Shown: piece after piece, positions 1 through 9,774 of the stretch
Numbering within the stretch: position 1 is the stretch's first letter
Layout of the letters: every line of letters starts with the position of its first letter
Source of the DNA: Ruminococcus sp. YE282
Lineage (GTDB): Bacteria; Bacillota; Clostridia; Oscillospirales; Acutalibacteraceae
Assembly: GCA_900101355.1 (NCBI GenBank)
Contig: FMUV01000002.1
Coordinates: 62,001-126,000 of the forward strand
Reading direction: 5' to 3'
DNA: 64,000 bases
Notes under the pieces: generated by a model
The model's input: the letters and a program-made list of their open reading frames with translations, nothing else
What the model was told of the DNA's origin: nothing
Database searches by the model: none
Program-made: the position numbers and the translations under genes

Positions 1-1195
1 AAAGTTTGCCGTCAATGGTTTTGGTAATTACCTGAGGACGTGAAACCTGAAATTCATAATTCTGACGTCTCATTGTTTCAATAAGTATTGAAAGGTGAAG
101 CTCACCTCTGCCCGAAACCTTGAATGTATCGGCACTGTCTGTTTCTTCGACACGCAGCGCAATGTTTGTCTCTGTTTCTTTAAAAAGTCTGTCACGCAGA
201 TTTCTTGAAGTTACGTATTTACCTTCTCTGCCGGCAAACGGAGAATTATTAACAATAAAGTTCATTGATACGGTAGGTTCGTCAATTTTAACAAACGGAA
301 GCGGCTCTACACAATCTGTTGAACAAATGGTTTCACCTATATTAATGTCCTGAACACCGCTTATGCAAACCAAATCGCCAAGCTTTGCCTCGTCGCACTC
401 AATTCTTTTAAGTCCCTCAAACTGATACAGCTTTGCAATTCTTACATTTTGTGTTGTGCCGTCGGTATGGCACAGTACAGCTGTCTGACCGTTCTTAGCA
501 ATACCTCTTTCAACTCTGCCGACGCCGATTCTTCCTACGAATTTATCGGAATCAATGTTAGAAATAAGTATCTGCAAACCTGCATTGAGTTCTCCCTGAG
601 GAGCAGGAATTTCATTTACAATCGCATCAAACAGCGGCTTCATATCAGTGCCGGGGTTGTTATAATCCGTGCTTGCATATCCGTCACGTGCAGAAGCATA
701 TATTACAGGAAATTCCAGCTGGTCTTCATCAGCACCAAGCTCAATAAACAAGTCGAGAACCTCGTCAACTACTTCTTCGGGACGAGCACCCGGACGGTCG
801 ATTTTGTTAAGCACTACAAGAGGCTTTTTGCCTAATCCAAGAGCTTTCTTTAATACAAAACGAGTCTGCGGCATACAGCCCTCAAAAGCGTCAACAAGAA
901 GTACAACGCCGTCAACCATCTGAAGAATACGCTCAACTTCGCCGCCGAAATCAGCGTGTCCCGGAGTATCCACGATATTGATTTTAATACCGTTATACAT
1001 TATGGCTGTCGGCTTTGAAAGAATTGTGATTCCGCGTTCACGCTCAAGGTCATTGGAGTCCATTACTCTGTCTTCTACCGTTTCATTGCTTCTGAAAACA
1101 CCGCTTTGCTTTAAAAGCTGGTCAACAAGAGTAGTTTTGCCGTGGTCAACGTGGGCAATAATTGCAATATTTCTTAAATCTTCTCTTACGTCCAT
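1..1195 (-). CDS. typA: Ribosome-associated GTPase TypA/BipA (partial, 3' end outside window)
   Basis: Translation GTPase of the EF-G/LepA superfamily that binds the 70S ribosome and supports ribosome assembly under stress. About 398 N-terminal residues are visible; the C-terminal part lies left of base 1. The first residues contain the P-loop [10 protein letters not shown], followed by the switch I region with RERGITI, the G3 motif [14 protein letters not shown] and the G4 motif NKIDRP, in the order and spacing of BipA. The motif [10 protein letters not shown] of domain III is visible near the cut edge. The ATG is preceded by AGGGGA. It is divergent from acn and has its own promoter. The family is certain from the GTPase motifs; the truncation is due only to the window edge. 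Confidence 0.95.
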   Translation of the reverse strand, partial: MDVREDLRNIAIIAHVDHGKTTLVDQLLKQSGVFRSNETVEDRVMDSNDLERERGITILSKPTAIMYNGIKINIVDTPGHADFGGEVERILQMVDGVVLLVDAFEGCMPQTRFVLKKALGLGKKPLVVLNKIDRPGARPEEVVDEVLDLFIELGADEDQLEFPVIYASARDGYASTDYNNPGTDMKPLFDAIVNEIPAPQGELNAGLQILISNIDSDKFVGRIGVGRVERGIAKNGQTAVLCHTDGTTQNVRIAKLYQFEGLKRIECDEAKLGDLVCISGVQDINIGETICSTDCVEPLPFVKIDEPTVSMNFIVNNSPFAGREGKYVTSRNLRDRLFKETETNIALRVEETDSADTFKVSGRGELHLSILIETMRRQNYEFQVSRPQVITKTIDGKL

Positions 1196-1240
1196 AATAT
1201 TTACGTCCCCTAAAAATCAATTTGTTTTACATACGTTATA

Positions 1241-1269
1241 ATTATATCATTATAGCATTTCAATTTCAA
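1241..1269 (-). promoter_or_regulatory. sigma-A promoter of typA
   Basis: On the minus strand TTGAAA (-35), a 17-bp spacer and TATAAT (-10). The expected start of transcription is about 40 nt upstream of the typA ATG. A second TATAAT lies inside the spacer. Confidence 0.7.
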
Positions 1270-1384
1270 TTTGTAAATTTCATCACCTTTTATGACAATA
1301 TACGATATATTTTGAACAATTTTCCGATATAACTTTTGAATAGTCGGGTTTTCAATATTTTGTGCTTTCAGGCGCAATTTTTTC

Positions 1385-1413
1385 TTTACATCCACTAAAG
1401 ATTGTTATATAAT
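1385..1413 (+). promoter_or_regulatory. sigma-A promoter of acn-icd-rex
   Basis: TTTACA (-35, 1385-1390), a 17-bp spacer and TATAAT (-10, 1408-1413). The expected transcription start is near 1420, about 60 nt before the acn ATG. The -10 lies wholly inside the Rex-like palindrome at 1402-1419. Confidence 0.75.
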
Positions 1414-1419
1414 TAACAT
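1402..1419. promoter_or_regulatory. Rex-type operator overlapping the acn promoter -10
   Basis: The sequence TTGTTATATAATTAACAT has inverted arms TGTTA and TAACA around a 6-bp AT centre. It closely matches the Rex operator known from Clostridia (TTGTTAA-N4-TTAACAA). The third gene of the downstream operon encodes Rex. Binding here would cover the -10 box and block RNA polymerase. The match is seen directly; the regulation is inferred. Confidence 0.65.
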
Positions 1420-1479
1420 AGTTGTTTTTGTTATAATATATAAATGAAAACAAAATCCATTAAAATTTGGAGGTATTTT

Positions 1480-3411
1480 ATGGGATACACAATTGCGCAG
1501 AAAATCATTAAAGAACATCTTCTGAGCGGTGAAATGGTTGTCGGTAACGACATCGGAATCAAGATTGACCAGACACTTACTCAGGACGCAACAGGAACAA
1601 TGGCTTACATTGAATATGAGGCTATGGGTATTCCACGTGTTAAGACAGAAAAAAGCGTAGCTTATATCGACCACAACACATTACAGACAGGTTTTGAAAA
1701 TGCAGACGACCACAGATTCATTCAGTCTGTGTGCAAAAAGCACGGAATATATTTTTCAAGACCCGGCAACGGCATTTGCCACCAGGTTCACCTTGAAAGA
1801 TTCGGCAAGCCAGGCAAAACACTGATTGGTTCAGACAGCCACACCCCAACAGGCGGCGGAATCGGTATGCTTGCAATCGGTGCGGGCGGACTTGACGTTG
1901 CTGTTGCAATGGGCGGAGGCGCTTATTATATTACTATGCCCAAAATGGTCAGAGTAAACCTGACAGGAAAGCTCAGCCCGTGGGTTTCGGCAAAAGACAT
2001 TATTCTTGCCGTTCTCAGAGTTATGAGCGTTAAAGGCGGCGTCGGAAAAATTGTAGAATACGGCGGAGAAGGCGTAAAGACTCTTACCGTTCCCGAAAGA
2101 GCTACAATTACAAATATGGGTGCAGAGCTTGGCGCAACCACTTCTGTATTCCCGTCTGACGAAATTACAAGAGAATTTTTAAAGGCTCAGGATCGTGAAG
2201 AAGATTATCGTGAGCTCAGTGCAGATGAAGATGCAGTTTATGACGAAGTAATCGAAATTAACCTGTCAGAACTTGAGCCTCTTGCAGCCTGTCCGCACTC
2301 TCCTGATAACGTTAAACCTATCAGAGAGCTTGAAGGTCAAAAGATTGACCAGGTTTGCATCGGTTCATGCACAAACTCAAGTTATCTTGACCTTATGCGT
2401 GTAGCTCACATTCTTAAGGGTAAAAAAGTTGCAGACAATGTTTCACTTGCAATTGCACCGGGCAGTAAGCAGGTATTTAATATGCTCGCACTTAACGGAG
2501 CATTGGGTGACCTTATTGCAGCAGGCGCAAGAATTCTTGAAAGTGCCTGCGGTCCTTGTATCGGTATGGGACAATCACCAAACAGCAAAGGTATTTCGCT
2601 GAGAACATTTAACCGTAACTTTGAAGGAAGAAGCGGTACAGCAGACGGTCAGATATATCTTGTATCACCTGAAACAGCTGCCGTTTCAGCAATCAACGGC
2701 GTATTTACCGACCCGAGAGTGCTCGGCGACGCAGTAGAAATTGAGCTTCCGGAGAAATTCCTTATCAACGATAATATGGTTATCGCACCGGCTCCTGTTG
2801 AAGAGATGGATAACATTGAAATTCTCAGAGGTCCTAACATTAAGTCATATCCAAAGACTTCACCTCTTACCGACAGCATTGAAGCTTCATGTTCACTCAA
2901 GGTTGGCGACAATATTACAACCGACCATATTATGCCTGCCGGAGCTAAGATTCTTCCGTTGAGATCTAACATTCCAAAAATCTCAGAACACTGCTTTACA
3001 GTATGCGATAAGGAATTTCCGACACGTGCCAAAACACTTGTCAAGAGCATTATTGTAGGCGGAGAAAACTACGGTCAGGGTTCATCTCGTGAGCACGCAG
3101 CACTTGCTCCTCTCTTCCTCGGAGTTAAGGCTGTGCTGGTAAAGAGCTTTGCCCGTATTCACAAGAGTAACCTCATCAACGCAGGTATCCTGCCGCTTAC
3201 ATTTAAGGATACAGCAGATTATGACAAGATTAAACTCGGAGATATGCTTGAACTTCCGAATGTTAAAGAGGAAATTTCAAACGGTTCCGACATTACCGTA
3301 ATTAATAAGACAAACGGTGAAACCATTAAGGCAGATTGCGACCTTTCTGACAGAACAAGAGCAATAATTCTTGCAGGCGGACTACTTGATTACACAAAGG
3401 AGAACAGCTAA
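1480..3411 (+). CDS. acn: Aconitate hydratase
   Basis: Catalyses the isomerisation of citrate to isocitrate in the cytoplasm, using a [4Fe-4S] cluster. The protein has 643 residues from the ATG at 1480, which has GGAGG 6 nt upstream; an ATG at 1444 has no such site. The three cluster cysteines are C297 in the motif CIGSCTNSS and C357/C360 in [10 protein letters not shown]. The C-terminal swivel domain carries [15 protein letters not shown] near residue 530. The size is that of the short mitochondrial-type/bacterial aconitases, not of the 850-900 residue AcnA/AcnB. Its stop overlaps the start of icd by one base (TAATG), so the two are probably translationally coupled. Homoaconitase-like specificity is less likely given icd next door. 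Confidence 0.93.
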   Translation: MGYTIAQKIIKEHLLSGEMVVGNDIGIKIDQTLTQDATGTMAYIEYEAMGIPRVKTEKSVAYIDHNTLQTGFENADDHRFIQSVCKKHGIYFSRPGNGICHQVHLERFGKPGKTLIGSDSHTPTGGGIGMLAIGAGGLDVAVAMGGGAYYITMPKMVRVNLTGKLSPWVSAKDIILAVLRVMSVKGGVGKIVEYGGEGVKTLTVPERATITNMGAELGATTSVFPSDEITREFLKAQDREEDYRELSADEDAVYDEVIEINLSELEPLAACPHSPDNVKPIRELEGQKIDQVCIGSCTNSSYLDLMRVAHILKGKKVADNVSLAIAPGSKQVFNMLALNGALGDLIAAGARILESACGPCIGMGQSPNSKGISLRTFNRNFEGRSGTADGQIYLVSPETAAVSAINGVFTDPRVLGDAVEIELPEKFLINDNMVIAPAPVEEMDNIEILRGPNIKSYPKTSPLTDSIEASCSLKVGDNITTDHIMPAGAKILPLRSNIPKISEHCFTVCDKEFPTRAKTLVKSIIVGGENYGQGSSREHAALAPLFLGVKAVLVKSFARIHKSNLINAGILPLTFKDTADYDKIKLGDMLELPNVKEEISNGSDITVINKTNGETIKADCDLSDRTRAIILAGGLLDYTKENS

Positions 3412-4619
3412 TGGATAAAATTAAAATGACTACGCCCCTCGTTGAGATGGACGGAGACGAAATGACAAGAGTTATCTGGCAGCAGATAAAAGATATTCTT
3501 ATTCTTCCGTACGTTGACTTGAAGAGTGAATATTATGACCTTGGTCTTGAGCACAGAAATGAAACCGATGACCAGGTAACTGTTGACAGTGCAAACGCAA
3601 CCAAAAAATACGGCGTAGCTGTAAAGTGTGCAACTATCACCCCTAATGCTGCAAGAATGGATGAATATCACCTCAAGAGTATGTGGAAATCACCTAACGG
3701 AACAATTCGTGCTATTCTTGACGGCACAGTATTCAGAAGCCCGATTCTTGTAAAGGGCATTACTCCTTATATTCCTACATGGAAAAAACCGATTTGCATT
3801 GCCCGTCACGCTTACGGAGACGTATATAAGAACACTGAAATGCGTGTTGAGGGCGGCAGCAAAGCTGAGCTTTGCGTTACAAAGCCCGACGGAACTGAAG
3901 AAAGAAGCCTGATTTTTGACTTTAAGTCAGACGGCGTAATTCAGGGTATTCACAACATTGACAAGAGTATTTCTTCATTTGCCCGTTCTTGCTTTAACTA
4001 TGCACTTGACCAAAAGCTTGACGTTTGGTTTGCAACAAAAGATACCATCAGCAAAACTTATGACCACAGATTCAAAGATATATTTGCTGAAATATTTGAA
4101 AATGAATATAAGGATAAATTTGCCGACGCAGGCATTGAGTACTTCTACACACTTATTGACGACGCCGTTGCCAGAGTTATTCGCAGCGAAGGCGGATATA
4201 TGTGGGCTTGCAAGAACTATGACGGCGACGTTATGAGTGATATGATTGCCACCGCATTCGGTTCTCTTGCTATGATGACAAGCGTGCTTGTATCTCCTGA
4301 CGGAATTTATGAATACGAAGCAGCTCACGGTACTGTACAGCGCCATTATTACAAGTATCTCAAAGGTGAAGAAACATCTACAAACTCAGTTGCCACATTG
4401 TTTGCGTGGACAGGAGCTCTCAGAAAGCGCGGAGAACTCGACAAGCTTCCTAAACTTATGGAATTTGCCGATAAGCTTGAAAAGGCTACAATCAAAACAA
4501 TTGAGGACGGAGTTATGACAGGTGACCTGTATGCTATTTCTTCACTTGAAAACAAGAAAAAGGTCAACACAGAAGACTTCCTCAAGGCAATTGACGAGCG
4601 TCTAAAGGCTACCCTTTAA
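3411..4619 (+). CDS. icd: NADP-dependent isocitrate dehydrogenase (eukaryote-like homodimeric type)
   Basis: Oxidative decarboxylation of isocitrate to 2-oxoglutarate with NADP; in anaerobic Clostridia this branch mainly feeds glutamate synthesis. The 402-residue protein is co-linear with human IDH1/IDH2 rather than with E. coli Icd: [13 protein letters not shown] at the N-terminus, KSPNGTIR, and ARHAYGD with Arg132 aligned with IDH1 Arg132. Further on are the metal-binding region [12 protein letters not shown] near residue 265 and [11 protein letters not shown] near 305. It is the second gene of acn-icd-rex and starts on the last base of the acn stop codon. The NADP preference is assumed from the subfamily. 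Confidence 0.93.
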   Translation: MDKIKMTTPLVEMDGDEMTRVIWQQIKDILILPYVDLKSEYYDLGLEHRNETDDQVTVDSANATKKYGVAVKCATITPNAARMDEYHLKSMWKSPNGTIRAILDGTVFRSPILVKGITPYIPTWKKPICIARHAYGDVYKNTEMRVEGGSKAELCVTKPDGTEERSLIFDFKSDGVIQGIHNIDKSISSFARSCFNYALDQKLDVWFATKDTISKTYDHRFKDIFAEIFENEYKDKFADAGIEYFYTLIDDAVARVIRSEGGYMWACKNYDGDVMSDMIATAFGSLAMMTSVLVSPDGIYEYEAAHGTVQRHYYKYLKGEETSTNSVATLFAWTGALRKRGELDKLPKLMEFADKLEKATIKTIEDGVMTGDLYAISSLENKKKVNTEDFLKAIDERLKATL

Positions 4620-4647
4620 TCTTTTTGCTAAAGGAGATTAGTGTGTA

Positions 4648-5283
4648 ATGTCTAAGAGTGACAGCATTTCAATGTCGGTTATCAGGCGTTTGCCAAGATA
4701 TTACCGCTTTTTGTCGGAACTTAATGAACAAAATGTAGACAGAATTTCTTCAACCAAGTTAGCGCAGATAATGAATGTGACCGCTTCACAAGTTAGGCAG
4801 GATTTAAACTGCTTTGGCGGATTTGGTCAACAGGGCTACGGATACAGCGTAAGCCAGCTAAAGGATGAAATTAAGAATATTCTGGGACTTAACAACAACT
4901 ATAAAGCTATTTTGATTGGCGTTGGCAACTTTGGAAAAGCTGTTGCAATGCATATGAACTTTGAAAAACTCGGATTCGAGCTTGTTGCCTGCTTTGACAA
5001 AAACAAAGAAAAGGTCGGTAAGCAGTTGAACAATATCAGCATAAAGCACGACTCTGAGATTGAAAGCTTTTGCAGTCAAAATCACGTTGATACAGCATTT
5101 TTATGTATTCCGAGAACCGCAGTTGAAAACGTTCTTGATACGTTATACGGACTTGGAATTAAAAATTACTGGAATTTCAGTCACTACGACATAAATGCAA
5201 GATACAATGATACTGTTGTTGAAAATGTTCATTTAAGCGATAATCTGATGACCTTGTGTTACAGAATGAATAACAAATCGTAA
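4648..5283 (+). CDS. rex: Redox-sensing transcriptional repressor Rex
   Basis: DNA-binding repressor that reads the NADH/NAD ratio: it binds operators when NADH is low and lets go when NADH rises. The 211 residues comprise an N-terminal winged helix (about 1-80, with LAQIMNVTASQVRQDL as recognition region) and a Rossmann domain with the dinucleotide loop GVGNFGKAV starting at residue 91. A C-terminal swap helix follows. The ATG has AGGAG 11 nt upstream. It lies 28 bp behind icd in the same transcript. A Rex-like palindrome sits on the operon promoter, so autoregulation is likely. Confidence 0.95.
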   Translation: MSKSDSISMSVIRRLPRYYRFLSELNEQNVDRISSTKLAQIMNVTASQVRQDLNCFGGFGQQGYGYSVSQLKDEIKNILGLNNNYKAILIGVGNFGKAVAMHMNFEKLGFELVACFDKNKEKVGKQLNNISIKHDSEIESFCSQNHVDTAFLCIPRTAVENVLDTLYGLGIKNYWNFSHYDINARYNDTVVENVHLSDNLMTLCYRMNNKS

Positions 5284-5300
5284 TTTACTTCTTATAATTA

Positions 5301-5345
5301 ATGGCTGCCGCAAATCAAAAGATTTGCGGCAGCCATTGTTTTGTA
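5301..5345. terminator. Strong terminator between convergent rex and lysA
   Basis: A perfect 16-bp stem (5301-5316 with 5321-5336) closes on an AAAA loop and is followed by TGTTTTGTATT on the plus strand. It ends acn-icd-rex. Being symmetrical, it could also act on lysA transcripts, although the U-tract on the minus strand is poor. Confidence 0.9.
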
Positions 5346-5378
5346 TTATCTAACTTGTATTATATAAAATGTCAGATT

Positions 5379-6677
5379 TTAAACATCATTTCTGACAATA
5401 TCTTCGTAGCTTTCACGCTTAACGATAACTCTTGACTTTCCGTCCTTTACCATAACTATGGCAGGTCTTGGGATTCTGTTATAATTAGAAGCCATTGAGT
5501 AATTGTATGCACCTGTTGAAAGTACTGCAAGAATATCTCCAACCTGAACATCTGCTACTTTTGTATGCTCCTGAACTAAATCGCCGCTTTCACAACACTT
5601 GCCGGCAATTGTAACAATCTCGTCGGCAGGCTTATCTGCCTTGGAAGCATTCACAACCGTGTATGCGGACTGATAAAGAGCATATCTGATATTATCTGTC
5701 ATTCCGCCGTCAATTGAAACATAGGTTCTGACATTCGGAATTTCTTTCTTGCCGCCTACTGTATAAAGTGTGATTCCGGCTTCACCGACAACAGAACGGC
5801 CCGGCTCAATGTAAATAAACGGAACAGGAAGTCCGTGTTCGGCACACTTTGCTTTTACTGCAACAGAAACCTTATCCATATAGTTTTCATACGGTACAGG
5901 CTCATCGTCGCTTGTATACATAATTCCGAAGCCGCCACCAAGGTTAAGCTCAGAAATAACGGCACCAAGCTCGGACTTTATTTTAGCCATAAAGTCAATC
6001 ATAATCTCGGCTGCGGTTACAAACGGCTCAATATCGAAAATCTGTGAACCAATATGGCAATGCAATTCTTTTAGGCAAACGTTGTCAAGCTTCAAAGCCT
6101 CTTTTACAGCCTCAAAAGCCTCGCCTGTTTCAAGTGCAAAACCAAACTTGGAATCAATCTGACCTGTTCTGATAAAATTGTGAGTATGTGCGTCAACACC
6201 GGGCTTAATTCTGAATGAAATGTCAGCCTTTATATTCATCTCACCAGCAATTTTATTTAAAAGTTCAAGTTCATAAAGATTGTCAACAACAAACTTTCCA
6301 ACCTTAGACTTTAAAGCAAATCTGATCTCATCCTCAGTCTTGTTGTTACCGTGAAAATGTACTTTTTCCATAGGAAAACCTGCCTGCAAAGCAGTATAAA
6401 TTTCACCGCCTGAAACAACGTCAAGACCGATGTTTTCCTCTTTTGCAATTCTGCAAAGCTCCTTGCATGATAAAGCCTTGCTCGCATAAAGAGGCATTCC
6501 GTTGCCATCGTAAAATTTATTGAATGAACTTACATACGAACGAATCGTATTTCTGATTGTTGTTTCATCAAGAACATAGAGCGGTGTGCCGTATTCCTTT
6601 GCAAGCTCCACGGTGTCGCATCCGCCGATAGTAAGATGTCCCTTTTCGTTTGTATTAAGACAATCATTTACAAACAT
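5379..6677 (-). CDS. lysA: Diaminopimelate decarboxylase
   Basis: PLP enzyme of fold type III that decarboxylates meso-diaminopimelate to L-lysine, the last step of lysine synthesis. The protein has 432 residues. The PLP lysine is K67 in YASKAL. The motifs HCHIGSQIFD (about residue 200), LNLGGGFGI (about 247) and CCESGDLV (about 362, substrate/dimer active site) are all present. The start has GGAGGT 8 nt upstream, and this site lies in the last codons of engB, 4 bp away. Last gene of the tig-clpP-clpX-lon-engB-lysA run. Confidence 0.95.
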   Translation of the reverse strand: MFVNDCLNTNEKGHLTIGGCDTVELAKEYGTPLYVLDETTIRNTIRSYVSSFNKFYDGNGMPLYASKALSCKELCRIAKEENIGLDVVSGGEIYTALQAGFPMEKVHFHGNNKTEDEIRFALKSKVGKFVVDNLYELELLNKIAGEMNIKADISFRIKPGVDAHTHNFIRTGQIDSKFGFALETGEAFEAVKEALKLDNVCLKELHCHIGSQIFDIEPFVTAAEIMIDFMAKIKSELGAVISELNLGGGFGIMYTSDDEPVPYENYMDKVSVAVKAKCAEHGLPVPFIYIEPGRSVVGEAGITLYTVGGKKEIPNVRTYVSIDGGMTDNIRYALYQSAYTVVNASKADKPADEIVTIAGKCCESGDLVQEHTKVADVQVGDILAVLSTGAYNYSMASNYNRIPRPAIVMVKDGKSRVIVKRESYEDIVRNDV

Positions 6678-6681
6678 TTTT

Positions 6682-7284
6682 TCATACCTCCGATTGTACT
6701 AAATCATTTATTGAAACTTCTATCAGTTTTCTTATTTCTTCATTGCCAAGACCTGTCTTTGCAGAAAACGGAATAAGATTAATATCTTCGATTGTGCTGA
6801 AAATATCTTTGTAGTACTCCAATTGTTCTTCAAACTGCGTCTTTTTGAGTTTATCGCTTTTGGTAAGAACAGCAGCAAAGTTAAAACCGCTTCTGTAAAG
6901 AAAGTCTATCATATGCAGGTCATCGTCAGTTGGCGGATGGCGCAAATCAAGAATCTGAATTATAAGAGCACGTTTTCTGTCCTGAGCAAAATAACCCTCA
7001 ACAAGTTTTGCCCAACGTTCCTTTTCTGCTTTTGAAACTTTGGCGTATCCGTATCCCGGCAAATCAACCATTCTAAATTCTTTGAGCCTGTAAAAATTAA
7101 TTGTCGCAGTCTTTCCGGGCTGTGCGCTGACTCTTGCAAGGGCTTTGCGCTGTACAAGTTTGTTTATCAGCGATGATTTTCCGACATTTGAATGACCTGA
7201 AAAAACAATTTCGGGCAAATCAGATTTTGGAAGCTGAGCAACCTGTCCGGCGGCAAACTCAAAAGATACCTCATTAAAATTCAT
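6682..7284 (-). CDS. engB: Ribosome biogenesis GTPase YsxC/EngB
   Basis: Small Era-like GTPase needed for assembly of the 50S subunit. The 200 residues show G1 GHSNVGKSSLINK at 30-42, G3 DLPGYGYAKV, G4 TKSDKL and G5 SAKTG. Its ribosome binding site GGAGAG overlaps the lon stop codon (lon ends 10 bp upstream), so the two are coupled. The lon-ysxC order is the same as in Bacillus and most Firmicutes. Confidence 0.95.
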   Translation of the reverse strand: MNFNEVSFEFAAGQVAQLPKSDLPEIVFSGHSNVGKSSLINKLVQRKALARVSAQPGKTATINFYRLKEFRMVDLPGYGYAKVSKAEKERWAKLVEGYFAQDRKRALIIQILDLRHPPTDDDLHMIDFLYRSGFNFAAVLTKSDKLKKTQFEEQLEYYKDIFSTIEDINLIPFSAKTGLGNEEIRKLIEVSINDLVQSEV

Positions 7285-7294
7285 TATATCTCTC

Positions 7295-9700
7295 CTATTG
7301 CCTTATAGTCGGCGTATTTTCTTGGTTCTCAAACGGAATGTTAATTCTGTTCCACTTAGCATTTGATATTTTTTCGGAATCCAATGTTGCGATTGAAATA
7401 ATATCTTTTATATTATCAACAGGAATAAAGTCAACGTTTTCTTTTACGGCGTTGTCAATTTCCGATAAGTCGGTTTTATTCTGTTCAGGAATTATTACGG
7501 TAGAAATTTTATGTCTGTATGCAGCCATACTTTTTTCTTTAAGACCGCCGATTGGTAAGACCTTGCCTCTTAACGTTATCTCTCCCGTCATTGCAACATC
7601 GTGTCTGACAGGTTTATTCGACAATGCCGAATAGATTGCCGTAGCCATTGTAACACCGGCAGAAGGGCCATCTTTTGGTACAGCGCCTTCAGGAGCGTGA
7701 ATATGAATATCCTTGGTTTTATAGAAGTCGGGATTAATTCCGAGCACATCTGCGTGGCTTCTTATACAAGTTATGGCAATCTTTGCCGATTCCTGCATAA
7801 CATCTCCGAGTGAACCCGTGAGCACCAACTTTCCGTTGCCATCCATAACTGCAACTTCAATAGGAAGCAATTCGCCGCCTACCTGAGTCCACGCCAAACC
7901 GTTTACTACGCCGACTTCATCGGTTTTGAGAAAAGTTTCAGGCAAATACTTTTTATTGCCGAGCAGCTTCTCAACTGCCTTTTCATCAATCTTAAATGAT
8001 TCAACGCCGTTTTCAAGTTTCTGTACGGCACATTTGCGGAAGATTGAAGCTATTGTGCGTTCAAGGGTACGTACTCCGGCTTCCCTTGTGTAGTAGTCAA
8101 TTATTGAATATATTCCCTTTTGAGTGAATTTTATTTCTTTAGGAGAAAATCCACACAAATCAAGCTGCTTAGGAATAAGATGCTTTTTGGCGATATTATA
8201 TTTTTCTTCACGTGTGTAGCTGTTGAGTTCAATAACTTCCATTCTGTCACGCAACGGCGCAGGAATTGCAGACAAATCATTTGCCGTTGTAATAAACATA
8301 ACATTTGATAAATCAAACGGAATATCAATGAAATGGTCAACATATTTGTTGTTCTGTTCGCTGTCAAGCACTTCAAGAAGCGCAGAAGTCGGGTCACCCT
8401 TATAATCGCTTGAAAGTTTGTCAATTTCATCAAGAATTAAAAGCGGATTATTGGTGCCCGCATTTTGAATTGCAGCCATAATTCTGCCGGGCATTGAACC
8501 GATATAGGTTCTCCTGTGACCTCTTATTTCAGCTTCGTCCTTAACGCCGCCCAAGGCAATTCTTTGGCTTTTTCTTCCGATTGCATTTGCAATTGATTGG
8601 GCAATGGAAGTTTTACCGACACCGGGAGGTCCGACAAGGCAAATTATTTGACCTTTCTGCTTATCGCTCAGCTTTTTAACTGCAAGCTGTTCAACAATTC
8701 TTTCTTTGATTTTTTCAAGTCCGAAGTGACTTTTGTCAAGTTCTTTGCGAATTTTAGATATTACAATCTTTTCCTTTGAACTTTTATTCCACGGCAAATC
8801 AAGAACAGTATCAAGATATGTTCTGATGACCGACGATTCCTGACTGCCATACGGCATTTTCATAAGTTTGCGGCACTCTTTAAAAAGTGTCTCCTGAGAT
8901 TTTTCATCAAGGTGAAGTTCTTCAATTCTCTGGGCATATGAATCCGCCTCATCTGACGGACTGTCATCCTCGCCGAGTTCTTCCTCAATTACACGCTTCT
9001 GCTCCCTTAGAAAATATTCACGCTGTCCGTCGTCAACATGCATTTTTGCCTTGCGTGTTATCTCATTTTCAAGTTTTAGTATGTAATTTTCATTTACAAG
9101 AACATCAAGCAATGAGGACAAACGTTCGGTAGGGTCAAGAATTTCAAGGACAGATTGCTTTTGCTGGTAATCAATCACTAAGTTTGATGCAATAAAATCT
9201 GCGAGTTCACCCGAGGATTTGCACAAAGCAACCTTAAAAATAATATCCGGAGGCATTTTTGGAGACAACTCAAGATATTTTTCAAATTCACTTTTAACTG
9301 TTCTTATAACAGCAGAATCCCTTGCAGAAGCCGGTTCTATTATTTCTTCAATAGGTTCAACGCTTGCCATAAGACAATTTTCGTCAAACACAGGAGAAAT
9401 TATTCTCGCTCTTTTTATTCCCTCAATTACAATTCGTGTAGTATTCTCGGGTTGTTTAAGCACCTGAACAACCTTTGCAATAACTCCTACTATATATAAA
9501 TCTATTATTGACGGCTCATTTTTTGCAGCGTCCTTTTGTGCAGCAAGAAAAATCGTCTGATTATCTTTCATTGCAGTATTAATTGCAGTGATGCTCTTTT
9601 TTCTGCCTACATCAAAGTGGATAAGAGTTTTTGGAAATACCACAAGTCCTCGCAAAGGCAGAACCGGTACTGTCAAAATGTTATTAGCTTCAATATCCAT
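7295..9700 (-). CDS. lon: ATP-dependent protease Lon
   Basis: Cytoplasmic AAA+ serine protease that degrades misfolded and regulatory proteins. From the ATG at 9700 (AAAGGA upstream) it has 801 residues, the usual length; a longer frame to 9754 would add 18 residues without homology. Order: N-terminal substrate domain (1-about 200), coiled coil with RKAKMHVDDGQREYFLREQ, Walker A GPPGVGKTS near 357, Walker B LLILDEIDKLS, and the protease domain with Ser680 in PKDGPSAG and Lys721 in GGLKEKSMAA forming the dyad. A hairpin separates it from clpX. Confidence 0.95.
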   Translation of the reverse strand: MDIEANNILTVPVLPLRGLVVFPKTLIHFDVGRKKSITAINTAMKDNQTIFLAAQKDAAKNEPSIIDLYIVGVIAKVVQVLKQPENTTRIVIEGIKRARIISPVFDENCLMASVEPIEEIIEPASARDSAVIRTVKSEFEKYLELSPKMPPDIIFKVALCKSSGELADFIASNLVIDYQQKQSVLEILDPTERLSSLLDVLVNENYILKLENEITRKAKMHVDDGQREYFLREQKRVIEEELGEDDSPSDEADSYAQRIEELHLDEKSQETLFKECRKLMKMPYGSQESSVIRTYLDTVLDLPWNKSSKEKIVISKIRKELDKSHFGLEKIKERIVEQLAVKKLSDKQKGQIICLVGPPGVGKTSIAQSIANAIGRKSQRIALGGVKDEAEIRGHRRTYIGSMPGRIMAAIQNAGTNNPLLILDEIDKLSSDYKGDPTSALLEVLDSEQNNKYVDHFIDIPFDLSNVMFITTANDLSAIPAPLRDRMEVIELNSYTREEKYNIAKKHLIPKQLDLCGFSPKEIKFTQKGIYSIIDYYTREAGVRTLERTIASIFRKCAVQKLENGVESFKIDEKAVEKLLGNKKYLPETFLKTDEVGVVNGLAWTQVGGELLPIEVAVMDGNGKLVLTGSLGDVMQESAKIAITCIRSHADVLGINPDFYKTKDIHIHAPEGAVPKDGPSAGVTMATAIYSALSNKPVRHDVAMTGEITLRGKVLPIGGLKEKSMAAYRHKISTVIIPEQNKTDLSEIDNAVKENVDFIPVDNIKDIISIATLDSEKISNAKWNRINIPFENQENTPTIRQ

Positions 9701-9721
9701 ATGTTTTCCTTTCAAATGCCA

Positions 9722-9762
9722 ATATAACAAGTAAAAGCTGTATTGATTTTGCAATACAGCTT
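9722..9762 (-). terminator. Hairpin between clpX and lon (weak terminator or attenuator)
   Basis: An 11-bp perfect stem (9735-9745 with 9752-9762) with a 6-nt loop; on the minus strand it is followed by TTTTACTTGTTATATT. It lies 12 bp after the clpX stop and 35 bp before the lon ATG. There is no room for a separate lon promoter after it, so lon is probably expressed by read-through. Confidence 0.55.
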
Positions 9763-9774
9763 CATTTTAGATTA

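Noticed and set aside
1210..1395. 61-codon frame on the minus strand between typA and acn
   Set aside because: It runs across the typA promoter, has no ribosome site and its composition is that of AT-rich intergenic DNA.
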